A stretch of DNA of 55,286 nucleotides from Oscillospiraceae bacterium (GTDB lineage: Bacteria; Bacillota; Clostridia; Oscillospirales; Ruminococcaceae). A program made the translations under genes and the position numbers. Positions 33,625-42,163 of the stretch are shown piece by piece (position 1 is the stretch's first letter; every line of letters begins with the position of its first letter). The notes below the pieces were generated by a model. It did no database searches and was not told the origin of the DNA. It was given only the letters and a program-made list of their open reading frames with translations. The stretch covers positions 1 to 55,286 of the forward strand of contig JAHHTS010000007.1 in NCBI GenBank assembly GCA_020024475.1. The letters run 5' to 3'.

Positions 33625-34548
33625 ATGAATAAGCCTGTTTTGGTAGTTATGGCTGCCGGTATGGGAAGCCGCTATGGCGGTCTTAAACAAATAGATCCTG
33701 TCGGCCCAAATGGCGAAATAATCATCGATTATTCTCTGTTCGACGCAAAAAAAGCAGGGTTTGAAACTGTTATTTTTATAATAAAAAAAGAATTAGAACA
33801 AGAGTTCAAAGAAACGATTGGTTCACGAATTCCTAAAGGAATGGAAGCAATTTATACTTATCAGGATGTAAACGATTTACCCGATGGATATACCTTACCT
33901 GACGAACGTATAAAGCCTTGGGGTACTGCACACGCCGTTTGTGCAGCTAGGGATATAATATGCTCACCTTTTGTTGTTATTAATGCTGATGATTACTATG
34001 GCAGCGAGTCTTTTAAAGTTATTTATGAATATCTTTTAAGAGTTGAAAATAGTGATGTTTATAACTTCGCTATGGTGGCCTATGAACTAGAAAACACACT
34101 TACCGAAAATGGATATGTTTCTCGTGGTATATGCTCAACTGATGCAAACGATATGCTACTTAGTGTTGTTGAACACACTCAAATCGAAAAAGATGGCGAT
34201 TGGGGTGCAAAATTTACAGAAGACGGTGGAAAAACATGGAACAGCTTAGATCCTTACAGCCTCGTTTCCATGAACTTATGGGGATTTACGCCAGAATTTA
34301 TAAAAGAAGCTTGGGATGGTTTTCCTAATTTTCTTGATGATATATTAGCAACAAATCCACTAAAAGGAGAATACTACCTTCCTAGTGTTGTTACCAAACT
34401 AATAAATAGTAAAAAAGCCACTGTTAAAGTTCTACATAGTGGCGAAAAGTGGTACGGTGTAACTTACAAAGAAGATAAACCTATGGTACAAAAAGCTCTT
34501 AACCGTATGCACGAAATAGGTACATATCCTTCAACACTTTGGAAATAA
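33625..34548 (+). CDS. Sugar-phosphate nucleotidyltransferase-like protein
   Basis: The 307-aa protein has the NTP-transferase opening 'VLVVMAAGMGSRYGGLKQID', matching the GxGxR nucleotide loop, followed by 'GTAHAVCAARDIICSPFVVINADDYYG' for the sugar-phosphate and metal site. It resembles glucose-1-phosphate uridylyl/thymidylyltransferases but is a separate branch, so the actual nucleotide and sugar are not certain. Given galE 3 bp upstream, making UDP-sugar is the simplest inference. Its ribosome site lies inside the end of galE. Confidence 0.85.
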   Translation: MNKPVLVVMAAGMGSRYGGLKQIDPVGPNGEIIIDYSLFDAKKAGFETVIFIIKKELEQEFKETIGSRIPKGMEAIYTYQDVNDLPDGYTLPDERIKPWGTAHAVCAARDIICSPFVVINADDYYGSESFKVIYEYLLRVENSDVYNFAMVAYELENTLTENGYVSRGICSTDANDMLLSVVEHTQIEKDGDWGAKFTEDGGKTWNSLDPYSLVSMNLWGFTPEFIKEAWDGFPNFLDDILATNPLKGEYYLPSVVTKLINSKKATVKVLHSGEKWYGVTYKEDKPMVQKALNRMHEIGTYPSTLWK

Positions 34549-34569
34549 TCTTTGTAATATTTATTATTA

Positions 34570-34602
34570 AAAAAGCAATGTGTAAGTCACATTGCTTTTT
34601 TT
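34570..34602. terminator. Bidirectional terminator between the galE operon and the ABC operon
   Basis: AAAAAGCAATGTG and CACATTGCTTTTT form a 13-bp stem around TAAGT. Confidence 0.92.
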
Positions 34603-34646
34603 AATAAGTATTTAAATTATAAAAATTCATCTACAAAAGTCACTTT

Positions 34647-35219
34647 TTATAATTTAACAATATCAGCTCCTAAAAGCTTCGCATCTTTCTCATCATGTGT
34701 AATTATCATAAGTAAACGCCCTCTTATATTTTCTTTTATATAATTTATAACTTGAATTTTTGTATTCTCATCTAGGCCTTTAAAAGGCTCATCCATCATT
34801 ACTATATCGCTTTCACTTATAATAGCTCTAATAATCGCAACTCTTCTTCGCTGTCCGCCTGAAAGGTTGCTAACTGGTCTACGAATTTCTTCTTTCAAAA
34901 GTCCTAGAGCCATAAGTCCGTCATAAATAATCTTTTTATTTGGATTTTCTTGTACAATAGCTATATTCATAACTGCTGACAATTCTTCACATAACCTGTC
35001 CTCTTGAAAAACTGCAGAGAATCTTTTATTTTCTATTCCTAAGATATCGCCGCTATCAGGGGTAATTGTTCCTAATATAATTGAAAACAATGTTGTCTTG
35101 CCTCGTCCAGACTGTCCCATAAGACAAGTAGGCTTGTTGCTTGATAATGACATGTTTATTTTATCAAGTACCTTTACAGAGTTATAACTTTTTGATAGGT
35201 TTTTTATTACTATATCCAT
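34647..35219 (-). CDS. ABC transporter ATP-binding protein (short form)
   Basis: The 190-aa ATPase has Walker A 'GQSGRGKTTLF', the Q-loop in 'FQEDRLCEELS', the signature 'LSGGQRRRVAIIRAI', Walker B 'IVMMDEPFKGLD' and the H-loop 'IITHDEKDA'. It energises the substrate-binding protein and permease encoded upstream. It is 50-70 residues shorter than typical NitT/TauT-type ATPases and lacks any C-terminal extension, but all catalytic motifs are intact. It begins 8 bp after the permease stop. It is last gene of the operon. Confidence 0.92.
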   Translation of the reverse strand: MDIVIKNLSKSYNSVKVLDKINMSLSSNKPTCLMGQSGRGKTTLFSIILGTITPDSGDILGIENKRFSAVFQEDRLCEELSAVMNIAIVQENPNKKIIYDGLMALGLLKEEIRRPVSNLSGGQRRRVAIIRAIISESDIVMMDEPFKGLDENTKIQVINYIKENIRGRLLMIITHDEKDAKLLGADIVKL

Positions 35220-35227
35220 AAAACCTC

Positions 35228-36001
35228 CTACAAAAAGCCTTTTTTTATTTTGTCATTAATTTTAGCTATTAACCACAAAAATCCTTTTTCTACTAAAAAA
35301 CTTATAACTACAATTACAATAGTCCAAGCAAATGTTTCCCGTGTATCCATGTACAACTTACTTTCATATAGCCGATTACCTATTGAACCATTAGGCAATC
35401 CAATAATCTCCGCAGCAACACCACTTTTCCAGCACAATCCTAATGCTGTTGTACAAGCCGCTGTAAAGTATGGTAAAATTTGTGGAACATAAATATACAA
35501 TATTTTATTTCCATATGACATTCTGAATACTTTCGCCATTTCTAACAATTTTTTATCTACCTGTAAAAAACCTTGTAGCATATTTGTATATATAATCGGT
35601 AACACCATTAAGAAAGATATACAGATAGAAAGATTCGAACTTTTAATCCAAAGTAATATCAATATTATAAACGATGCGACAGGAACTGCTTTTACCACAC
35701 TAAAAAGTGGTGAAAACAAAATTCTAAATATTTCTATTTTTGCTGATAACAATGCTATTATAACACCAATAATTAGCGCTAGAATAAATCCTATCAAAAT
35801 TCTTATTATTGAAAATTTTATTATAGACCAAAACGCCGATTGACCACAAAGGTTAATCAGCGCTTTTAAGGTGGATACTGGAGAAGCAAGCAAGACTTCT
35901 TTATCTATTTTCATAGACGCAAATTGCCACACCGCTATCCAGAATAACGCACCACAAAATATTTTTAATTTATTTTTAGCCCATGTAATAAAAGGCTTCA
36001 T
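35228..36001 (-). CDS. ABC transporter permease (NitT/TauT type)
   Basis: The 257-aa protein has six predicted membrane helices and the EAA-like loop 'MAKVFRMSYGNKILYIYVPQILPYFTAACTTALGLCWKSGVAAEI', which contacts the ATPase in nitrate/sulfonate/thiamine-precursor importers. The ATG at 36001 is preceded by GGAGGAG and overlaps the end of the binding-protein gene by 26 bp, indicating translational coupling. Substrate is not readable. Confidence 0.9.
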   Translation of the reverse strand: MKPFITWAKNKLKIFCGALFWIAVWQFASMKIDKEVLLASPVSTLKALINLCGQSAFWSIIKFSIIRILIGFILALIIGVIIALLSAKIEIFRILFSPLFSVVKAVPVASFIILILLWIKSSNLSICISFLMVLPIIYTNMLQGFLQVDKKLLEMAKVFRMSYGNKILYIYVPQILPYFTAACTTALGLCWKSGVAAEIIGLPNGSIGNRLYESKLYMDTRETFAWTIVIVVISFLVEKGFLWLIAKINDKIKKGFL

Positions 36002-36980
36002 CTGGAACTCCTCCACCAACTGATGCTGGATTCTGATCTGCTAAAACCTGCAAATAGTCAGAAACAAGTGCCTTCATATCCTCACCTGTAATGCAAGTTA
36101 TATTGCACTGTGGAATAGCTTTTTTAGCCATGGCCTCTTTTCCAACTATACCATATTTTGCCACTAGTGCTGCTGCCGTGTCTAGGTTATCCTCAACAAA
36201 TTTTGTACTTGTTTCATAATCGCTAATAAATTTAGCAAACGCTTCTTTATTTTCTTTCAGGAACTCTTTTCTAACAACAAGAACTCCTGTAATCATATCA
36301 TGGTCTGAAACTTTGCCCCATTCCTCTGTCATATCAAGAGCAACTTTAACGTTCTCATTTTGCATAAGAACTGATGAAACATATGGCTGTGGAAGCATTG
36401 CAATCACTTCACCTGATGCTGCACTAAGTATTGCACCAACTTCTGTTGCTTCACTTTTAAATTCAATTGTAACATCTTTATCTGGATCAATCCCATTCTT
36501 TGTAAGGATGTAGCGTAATGTATACTCAGGTGTTGTTCCTTTACCGGTTGTGTAAATTGTTTTTCCTTTTAAATCCGCAACTGTTTTTATGCTGTCGCCT
36601 GTCTGAACCATATAAAGAACTCCAAGTGTATTTATTGCTGCAACCTGAATTTCACCTTTTGTTTTCGCATAAAGTGTTGCCGCAAGATTAGCTGGAATTG
36701 CTGCGACATCAAGTTCACCCTGAATAAGCAATGGTGCAACTTCTTGTGCTGTGCCAAACATTTCTACATTATAAATATTACCCTTATAGGATTCATCAGC
36801 TTTATTAGTTTCTGCATTTTCCATAAGTTGTACCATACCCATTGTTGTAGGGCCTTTAAGCCCTGCGATACGAAATGTAGCTGAAGGTGTATCTTTAGGC
36901 TTTTTTTCTTCATTTGAACAAGCTGTGAATATGCCGAGTGACATAACTAAAGCTAGTGCTAAACTTAAAATTTTTTTCAT
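35976..36980 (-). CDS. ABC transporter substrate-binding lipoprotein (SsuA/NMT1-like)
   Basis: The 334-aa lipoprotein has a lipobox 'IFTACS' near residue 21 and an NMT1/SsuA-like periplasmic-binding fold: 'LKGPTTMGMVQLMENAE', 'LLIQGELDVAAIPANLAATLYA', 'VADLKGKTIYTTGKGTTPEYTLR', and a hinge ahead of 'GEVIAMLPQPYVSSVLM'. Such proteins bind sulfonates, nitrate, thiamine pyrimidine precursors or aromatic acids; nothing in the sequence selects one. It is first of a three-gene importer operon and is divergent from the 138-aa helical protein across a 28-bp palindrome. Confidence 0.9.
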   Translation of the reverse strand: MKKILSLALALVMSLGIFTACSNEEKKPKDTPSATFRIAGLKGPTTMGMVQLMENAETNKADESYKGNIYNVEMFGTAQEVAPLLIQGELDVAAIPANLAATLYAKTKGEIQVAAINTLGVLYMVQTGDSIKTVADLKGKTIYTTGKGTTPEYTLRYILTKNGIDPDKDVTIEFKSEATEVGAILSAASGEVIAMLPQPYVSSVLMQNENVKVALDMTEEWGKVSDHDMITGVLVVRKEFLKENKEAFAKFISDYETSTKFVEDNLDTAAALVAKYGIVGKEAMAKKAIPQCNITCITGEDMKALVSDYLQVLADQNPASVGGGVPDEAFYYMG

Positions 36981-37043
36981 AAATATGCCTTTCTTTATTA
37001 GTATTTGTTTACTTTTAGCTACATTCTACCACATGATATAAAA

Positions 37044-37071
37044 TATTTTTGTTGCTATAGCAACAAAAATA
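37044..37071. promoter_or_regulatory. 28-bp perfect palindrome in a divergent promoter region
   Basis: TATTTTTGTTGC-TATA-GCAACAAAAATA is fully symmetric, with its left edge 64 bp upstream of the binding-protein ATG and its right edge 53 bp before the ATG at 37124. A GC-bounded GTTGC/GCAAC core in an AT-rich intergenic region is the form of a dimeric repressor or CRP/FNR-family site. No T-run follows, so it is not a terminator. Confidence 0.7.
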
Positions 37072-37123
37072 ATAAGTATATTTATTCCATTAGTAGCAAA
37101 TAATATTACCGGGGGGTAATTAT

Positions 37124-37540
37124 ATGGAAAGAGGATTATTATATTTTATGTACGGAAACTTACAAATGGGTGCACTTACAACACAACATCTTATAAAAAT
37201 TTGTCCAGATGAAAACTTGAGGGCTAGCCTTCTAAAAGATTTGCATGCAATAGAAAAATTCCAAAATGCCATACTCGCGCTTAAAGATTCCGATGAACAA
37301 TTAAAACCTGTGAATAATATTGTTGAAAAGAACACACAAATTGGAATTGACATGAAAACAGTATTTAGCAAAGATACTGATAAACTATGTGAAATGCTGG
37401 TTAGTGGTTACGAGAAAGGGATACAATCTTTAAATGAAAACATGGCAAAACACAAAAATGAAAGCGACGAAGCAATTCAATTAGCAGAAGGTTATTTAAA
37501 TTTTATGAAGGAATGCAGAGCAAAATATAAAGGATTTTAA
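37124..37540 (+). CDS. Hypothetical all-helical protein, 138 aa
   Basis: The 138-aa protein looks like a four-helix bundle: 'MERGLLYFMYGNLQMGALTT', 'LRASLLKDLHAIEKFQNAIL', 'LCEMLVSGYEKGIQSLNENM', then 'AIQLAEGYLNFMKECRAKYK'. The pattern recalls ferritin-like DUF2383 or spore-coat F proteins, but the usual metal ligands are not obvious, so I assign none. The ribosome site is an unusual GGGGGGT. It is divergent from the ABC importer operon, probably sharing control through the palindrome between them. Confidence 0.75.
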   Translation: MERGLLYFMYGNLQMGALTTQHLIKICPDENLRASLLKDLHAIEKFQNAILALKDSDEQLKPVNNIVEKNTQIGIDMKTVFSKDTDKLCEMLVSGYEKGIQSLNENMAKHKNESDEAIQLAEGYLNFMKECRAKYKGF

Positions 37541-37658
37541 ATATAAATGTATTTTTCCTTCATTTATTAGCTACACTTTTACTATGTTGACATAGCTAAT
37601 AAAAGTGGTATACTTAAACTGTAAAATATACTATTTTTGTATACACAAGGAGAAAATT

Positions 37659-38501
37659 ATGGCAGAATGTAATCACGATTGTGCTTCTTGCACTGCCAAC
37701 TGCGGTAGCAGAGAAGGTGGCGCAGCCGGTGTACCTGGCAAAGAAGCTCCTCATAAATTGAGCAAAATTAAAAAAGTTATAGGTATTGTCAGCGGTAAAG
37801 GCGGGGTTGGTAAAAGTCTTGTTACTAGTTTGATGGCTGTATCAGCTAGAAGACTTGATTATGAAGTTGCTGTTCTTGATGCAGACATTACTGGACCTTC
37901 TATCGGTCATACTTTTGGTATAAAGCAAAAAGCAGTTGGAAATGAATTAGGTATTCTTCCTGTTATTAGCAAAACAGGCATTAAACTTATGAGTGTCAAT
38001 TTTATGTTGCCAGAAGAAACAGACCCTGTTGTTTGGCGTGGAAGCATGATTTCTAACGCTGTTAAACAGTTTTGGACAGATGTTATCTGGGACGATGTTG
38101 ACTTTATGTTTGTAGATATGCCGCCAGGAACAGGCGATGTACCACTTACAGTGTTCCAATCACTTCCTGTTGATGGCATCATTGTTGTTGCTTCACCACA
38201 GGATCTTGTTTCTATGATTGTTGAAAAAGCTGTTAAAATGGCTAACATGATGAATGTTCCTGTTCTTGGGCTTGTTGAAAATATGAGCTATGCTACTTGT
38301 CCTGATTGTGGCAAAAAAATCTATATTTTCGGCGAAGGAAAAATCGAAGAAACAGCTGCTAAATACAACTTACCTGTTTTAGCTAAATTGCCAATAGATC
38401 CACAGCTGGCTAAAAACTGTGATCAGGGTGTTATCGAATTATTCGAAGGCGACTACATGAAAAAAGCTATGGAAGCTGTCGAAAAACTTTTAGATAAATA
38501 A
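37659..38501 (+). CDS. Mrp/NBP35-family P-loop ATPase (Fe-S carrier)
   Basis: The 280-aa protein is a ParA-like, deviant Walker A ATPase of the ApbC/Mrp type that inserts Fe-S clusters in target proteins. It shows 'GIVSGKGGVGKSLVTSL', switch 'VDMPPGTGDVPLTV', 'GLVENMSYATCPDCGKK' with the bridging CxxC, and an N-terminal 'CNHDCASCTANCG' which, as in NBP35, could hold a second cluster. The GTG at 37605 is in frame, but ATG 37659 follows AAGGAG at ideal spacing. It is monocistronic with a strong terminator. Confidence 0.95.
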   Translation: MAECNHDCASCTANCGSREGGAAGVPGKEAPHKLSKIKKVIGIVSGKGGVGKSLVTSLMAVSARRLDYEVAVLDADITGPSIGHTFGIKQKAVGNELGILPVISKTGIKLMSVNFMLPEETDPVVWRGSMISNAVKQFWTDVIWDDVDFMFVDMPPGTGDVPLTVFQSLPVDGIIVVASPQDLVSMIVEKAVKMANMMNVPVLGLVENMSYATCPDCGKKIYIFGEGKIEETAAKYNLPVLAKLPIDPQLAKNCDQGVIELFEGDYMKKAMEAVEKLLDK

Positions 38502-38512
38502 TTTTATTACAA

Positions 38513-38545
38513 TAAAACCACCTGAAAACAGGTGGTTTTTATTTT
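38513..38545 (+). terminator. Terminator of the Mrp-type ATPase gene
   Basis: AAAACCACCTG and CAGGTGGTTTT form an 11-bp stem around AAAA, followed by T-rich sequence. Confidence 0.92.
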
Positions 38546-38579
38546 ATAATATTAAGTTAAACAAAATAATTGTTATTTA

Positions 38580-39194
38580 TTATATTTCAGATTTTATTTT
38601 ATCCCATATAGTTTCCAGGTTAAATTTGCCCACTACTCTTAACCCAGAATCTAAAATTGGAATTATATTATTATCTGAAAGCGACAAATGATAGTCTCCG
38701 CCAGCTGCAAAAACAAAAAAGTTTACCTCTTTTTTATCGCATTTTTCTGCCATCGGTAAAGCATATCTTAATAAATCCACATATTGTCTTGTACTAAAAC
38801 GCTGTTCAACAGCTACTTTTGCACAACAAATAATCATCATATACTCAATCGCAGTATATCCACTTTTTTTGAAATAGTTACCTACCGCATTAACATATTC
38901 TCCAGCCATATGTTTTGTTTTGTACATTTTTTCAAAAGAAATAACTTCTTTTTTTGCATCAAAAGAAAATTTATCAACTATCTCGTCAAGAGAATACTTT
39001 TCCATAAGTTTCTGTATATCATTTATTCTTTTAATGCTCTTTTCTTTTGGCAAAACAGTTTCTTGTCCTGTAACTGACCGTCTTTTTATAAACCAGCTAT
39101 CAGGAATAAGCCCCATTCTTTTCCACCTGTAAAGTTGTCCATATGATATTTCCATTGATTTAAGTAATTCTTTTTTTGTTATATATTCCGACAT
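38580..39194 (-). CDS. YhbD/DUF4004-family MerR-like HTH protein
   Basis: The 204-aa protein opens with a winged-helix MerR-like module, 'MSEYITKKELLKSMEISYGQ' then 'LYRWKRMGLIPDSWF', followed by 'VTGQETVLPKEKSIKRINDI', the signature of the Bacillus YhbD/DUF4004 group. The second half is a helical region of unknown function ('YTAIEYMMIICCAKVAVEQR'). Its targets are unknown; in Bacillus the gene neighbours yhbE-F bactofilin-like genes, which are absent here. The ATG follows GTGGTG. Confidence 0.88.
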   Translation of the reverse strand: MSEYITKKELLKSMEISYGQLYRWKRMGLIPDSWFIKRRSVTGQETVLPKEKSIKRINDIQKLMEKYSLDEIVDKFSFDAKKEVISFEKMYKTKHMAGEYVNAVGNYFKKSGYTAIEYMMIICCAKVAVEQRFSTRQYVDLLRYALPMAEKCDKKEVNFFVFAAGGDYHLSLSDNNIIPILDSGLRVVGKFNLETIWDKIKSEI

Positions 39195-39251
39195 TTTAAT
39201 TCACCACATTATAAGTTAAGAAAATTGTAACACAGCACTATTTTATAATCA

Positions 39252-39279
39252 ATAAAAAGCCGGCTTATTGCCGGCTTTA
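39252..39279 (-). terminator. Terminator of trmB
   Basis: AAAGCCGGC and GCCGGCTTT form the stem, with TTTTTATT following on the minus strand. Confidence 0.88.
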
Positions 39280-39280
39280 G

Positions 39281-39931
39281 TCATTTATTTACTGCAATAA
39301 GACCTTTTATTTTTATTCCTTCTGACATAAACATTTTTTCATGTTCCGTAACAATATTTTCAGGCAAAGAACTTTCTAACATATCATAAGTTATAAACTC
39401 AATTTCAAAATCAGCTTCTTTAAAATAATCAAGACTTTCATTAAAGAGTCCATCATCATCAGTTTTGAAATATATCTTACCACCTTTTTTAAGGAATATT
39501 TTATAACTTTGTAACTGCTTTGTATATGTTAGACGATGTTTTTTGTGTTTTTCTTTGGGCCAAGGATTGCAGAAATTAATATAAATTTCTTCAACTTCAT
39601 CTTCGCTACTTACCACAAGTGGTATTCTTTCAATATCAAAGGCTGTAATTTTCACATTAGGACAATGTGTTGAACCATATTCCTCTTCAATATTTCTCTT
39701 TGCAAGAGCTAGAACCTCACTTTTAATATCAAAAGCTATAAAGTTTTTTTCTGGGTGGATTTTTGCTTTTTTTGAAATAAATCCTCCTTTACCACAACCA
39801 AGTTCCACGCAAAGTGGTTGGTTTTTGTCAAAAGCTGACTGCCATTTTCCATAATAATCGTGAGCATTTTTAATATAAACTTCACTTGCGTCAAGTTCTG
39901 GTCTCGCCCATGGTTTTCTGCGCATTCTCAT
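39281..39931 (-). CDS. trmB: tRNA (guanine-N7)-methyltransferase
   Basis: The 216-aa SAM-dependent enzyme makes m7G46 in the tRNA variable loop. It has the typical 'MRMRRKPWARPEL' start, the SAM motif 'CVELGCGKGGFISKKAK', 'FIAFDIKSEVLALAKRN', 'EIYINFCNPWPKEKHKKHRLT' and a conserved terminal region around 'YDMLESSLPENIVTEHEKMF'. The start ATG lies unusually far (about 17 nt) from the GGAG site, yet this Met is the family start. It is 11 bp after the SGNH hydrolase gene, so the two form an operon. Confidence 0.96.
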   Translation of the reverse strand: MRMRRKPWARPELDASEVYIKNAHDYYGKWQSAFDKNQPLCVELGCGKGGFISKKAKIHPEKNFIAFDIKSEVLALAKRNIEEEYGSTHCPNVKITAFDIERIPLVVSSEDEVEEIYINFCNPWPKEKHKKHRLTYTKQLQSYKIFLKKGGKIYFKTDDDGLFNESLDYFKEADFEIEFITYDMLESSLPENIVTEHEKMFMSEGIKIKGLIAVNK

Positions 39932-39942
39932 ATATCAGTATT

Positions 39943-40911
39943 TTAATTCTCCTGTTCTGATTTTGGTTCCAAATAATATGGTGAACCTGGTATATATGGA
40001 CTATTAGGGCTATATTTTGTGTGAGTTATCAAATAATCAAACCACATACTATAACCTGTTTTCGTAAGATGGTATCCGTCTGAAGCAGCAATATCTTCAT
40101 TTAGATAACCCTTATCATTTTTCATTACATCATAAAGATTTATAAGCATCAAGCCTTTTTCATTACACATTTTTGCAATAAGTTGATTTGACTGATAAAT
40201 TCTATCATATGAAAGCCTTGGCTCTTGAGTTGCTTTTTTCTCAGTAGTTGGTGTAATAGTTGTTACATAAATAATTGTATTAGGTGATGTATCTTTAATC
40301 TTATCTATAAGTTTATAATAGCCATCAATGAATTCTTCAGGATCCATGCCCATTAATGCATTAGTGCCTAAAGTGATATATATTTTTCCTGGTTGCTTCT
40401 GCGATATAGTCGCCCAAACATCAACTGGTCCTTCCCCTGCGTCTACCATTACACCAGGTTGAAGAAATGTTCTTGGTGTTGTACCTTGCTGGGTTAGATA
40501 TGTTGCAGTTGTGTTTTTTAGGTTCATCCACGCACCATATACCTTAAACCCATCAGCAAGACTGTCGCCTAAAAAAATTGCATCGTTAAAATAGTTCAAT
40601 TCCACGCGTCCATTAGAGGTTGTCCGCAAAATATTTATATCTGGTCTTACTTTTTCTAACTCGATATCGGTTATATTAGGCCCAATTACAATATCGTTTG
40701 TTACAATATTGTCATCAGTGATATTTTCTGTACCTGAATTATCTAAAAGAGGTATATCTTTTTCGTCATTTTTGAAAATTTCTATAACTTTAACGATTAC
40801 AAACGAAATGACTAAAATAAAAATAGCTATTGTAGAGTACATCGCCATTCTTCTCGCTTTTTGCTGCTTTCTTCGTTTGGCTCGTGAATTTTCTGATATA
40901 TATTTCGCCAT
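39943..40911 (-). CDS. Membrane-anchored SGNH/GDSL hydrolase
   Basis: The 322-aa protein starts with a basic cytoplasmic segment 'NSRAKRRKQQKARRM', a single membrane helix (about residues 25-45), a linker, and an extracellular SGNH domain. The catalytic serine lies in 'AIFLGDSLADGFKVYG', the block III asparagine in 'IYITLGTNALMGM', and the Asp-x-x-His in 'SDGYHLTKTGY'. Likely a cell-wall or polysaccharide O-acyl esterase; the target is unknown. The ATG at 40911 is preceded by GAGGAGGG, better than the upstream 40968 Met. It leads the operon with trmB. Confidence 0.9.
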   Translation of the reverse strand: MAKYISENSRAKRRKQQKARRMAMYSTIAIFILVISFVIVKVIEIFKNDEKDIPLLDNSGTENITDDNIVTNDIVIGPNITDIELEKVRPDINILRTTSNGRVELNYFNDAIFLGDSLADGFKVYGAWMNLKNTTATYLTQQGTTPRTFLQPGVMVDAGEGPVDVWATISQKQPGKIYITLGTNALMGMDPEEFIDGYYKLIDKIKDTSPNTIIYVTTITPTTEKKATQEPRLSYDRIYQSNQLIAKMCNEKGLMLINLYDVMKNDKGYLNEDIAASDGYHLTKTGYSMWFDYLITHTKYSPNSPYIPGSPYYLEPKSEQEN

Positions 40912-41062
40912 ACAATCCCTCCTCATTGTTAATAATTTATTATATAATATCATTTCAATATTTTTCAATACTTTGCATTATATTCATAACAATTTTCACA
41001 AACTTATTTATATTGTATTATACCATTTTTAATGATAAAATAAATAAAAAAAGGAGCGAATT

Positions 41063-42094
41063 ATGGAAAGACATTTTTTTGGCACAGATAAAAACGGAAA
41101 CGAAATTTTCAAATATACTCTTACAGATATAAATGGTAACAGCATATCGGTAATAAACTATGGTGCAACAATCCAAAGCATTGTTGTAACTGATAAAAAC
41201 GGAGTAAAAAAAGATGTTGTATTAGGATTTGATAATCTTGAGCAATATGAAAATAATTATGATAGAACATATTTTGGAGCCGTATGTGGGAGAGTGGCAA
41301 ACAGAATTCAAAACGGCGAATTTTTTATTGAAGGTGAAAAGTTTACATTACCCAAAAATAGCGGCGACAACTGCTTGCATGGTGGTATTGATGGGTTTGA
41401 TAAAAAATTCTTTGACCTTACAGATGCCGAAGACGACTATATGACATTTTCGACATTTAGTCATGATGGTGAAGAAGGCTTCCCTGGCAACCTATCGCTA
41501 AGCGTAAAATATACATTTAGAAATGGGCTTTTAATGATTGAATATATGGCTAATACAACAGCAACTTGTCCTGTTAACCTTACAAATCATACATACTTTA
41601 ACCTTGATGGTTCCGGTGATATTAAAAATCACAAACTACAATTAAACAGCCATTTTTATATGGAAGTAAATGAAGATGGCCTTGCAAATGGATGTGTACT
41701 GCCAGTGGAAGGAACTTGCTTTGACTTCACAAATGAAACTGCGATTGGTCCTCATATTGAAAATGCCAAAGAGTTGCGGCCTTCTATAAATGGTATTGAC
41801 CATCATTTTTTCTGTGATAATGCTTTAAGCGAATACCGTAAATTCGGCACACTTACAGCAAGCGATGACAGTCTTAAAATGGATATTTTCACAAATCAGT
41901 GTGGCGCACAGATTTACACTGGCAACTTTATCCCAAATATGATTGGTAAAGGCAAAAATTTAGGAGAAAACTCTGGTGTTGCAATTGAAACACAGTTTGC
42001 GCCAAATAATCTTAATTATTCACATCTTGCAAGTATGCTTTTGCATCGAGGAGAAACTTATTACCATAAAACTGGTTACAAATTTTATTTCTAG
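41063..42094 (+). CDS. galM: Aldose 1-epimerase (mutarotase)
   Basis: The 343-aa enzyme interconverts alpha and beta anomers of galactose or glucose. It shows 'VINYGATIQSIVVTDKNGVK', 'FGAVCGRVANRIQNGEF', the 'NCLHGGIDGFDKKFF' His, 'NLTNHTYFNLDGSGDI' with the second catalytic His, and 'GVAIETQFAPN' containing the catalytic Glu. Length matches GalM. It is alone, divergent from the SGNH gene and about 7.5 kb from galE. The ATG follows AAAGGAG. Confidence 0.95.
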   Translation: MERHFFGTDKNGNEIFKYTLTDINGNSISVINYGATIQSIVVTDKNGVKKDVVLGFDNLEQYENNYDRTYFGAVCGRVANRIQNGEFFIEGEKFTLPKNSGDNCLHGGIDGFDKKFFDLTDAEDDYMTFSTFSHDGEEGFPGNLSLSVKYTFRNGLLMIEYMANTTATCPVNLTNHTYFNLDGSGDIKNHKLQLNSHFYMEVNEDGLANGCVLPVEGTCFDFTNETAIGPHIENAKELRPSINGIDHHFFCDNALSEYRKFGTLTASDDSLKMDIFTNQCGAQIYTGNFIPNMIGKGKNLGENSGVAIETQFAPNNLNYSHLASMLLHRGETYYHKTGYKFYF

Positions 42095-42100
42095 CATAAA

Positions 42101-42141
42101 AATATGGAGCGTATTGATTTTGATACGCTCCATTTATTTTT
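42101..42141. terminator. Terminator after galM
   Basis: TGGAGCGTA and TACGCTCCA form the stem, followed by TTTATTTTT; it lies between galM and the small membrane ORF and can serve both. Confidence 0.88.
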
Positions 42142-42163
42142 ATATAATTTTACAGTGTAGAAG

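Noticed and set aside
37044..37071. Palindrome read as a terminator
   Set aside because: It lies between two divergent promoters with no gene ending there and no T-run.
37605..37658. GTG start for the Mrp-type ATPase
   Set aside because: The extension is not family-like and the AAGGAG site serves the ATG at 37659.
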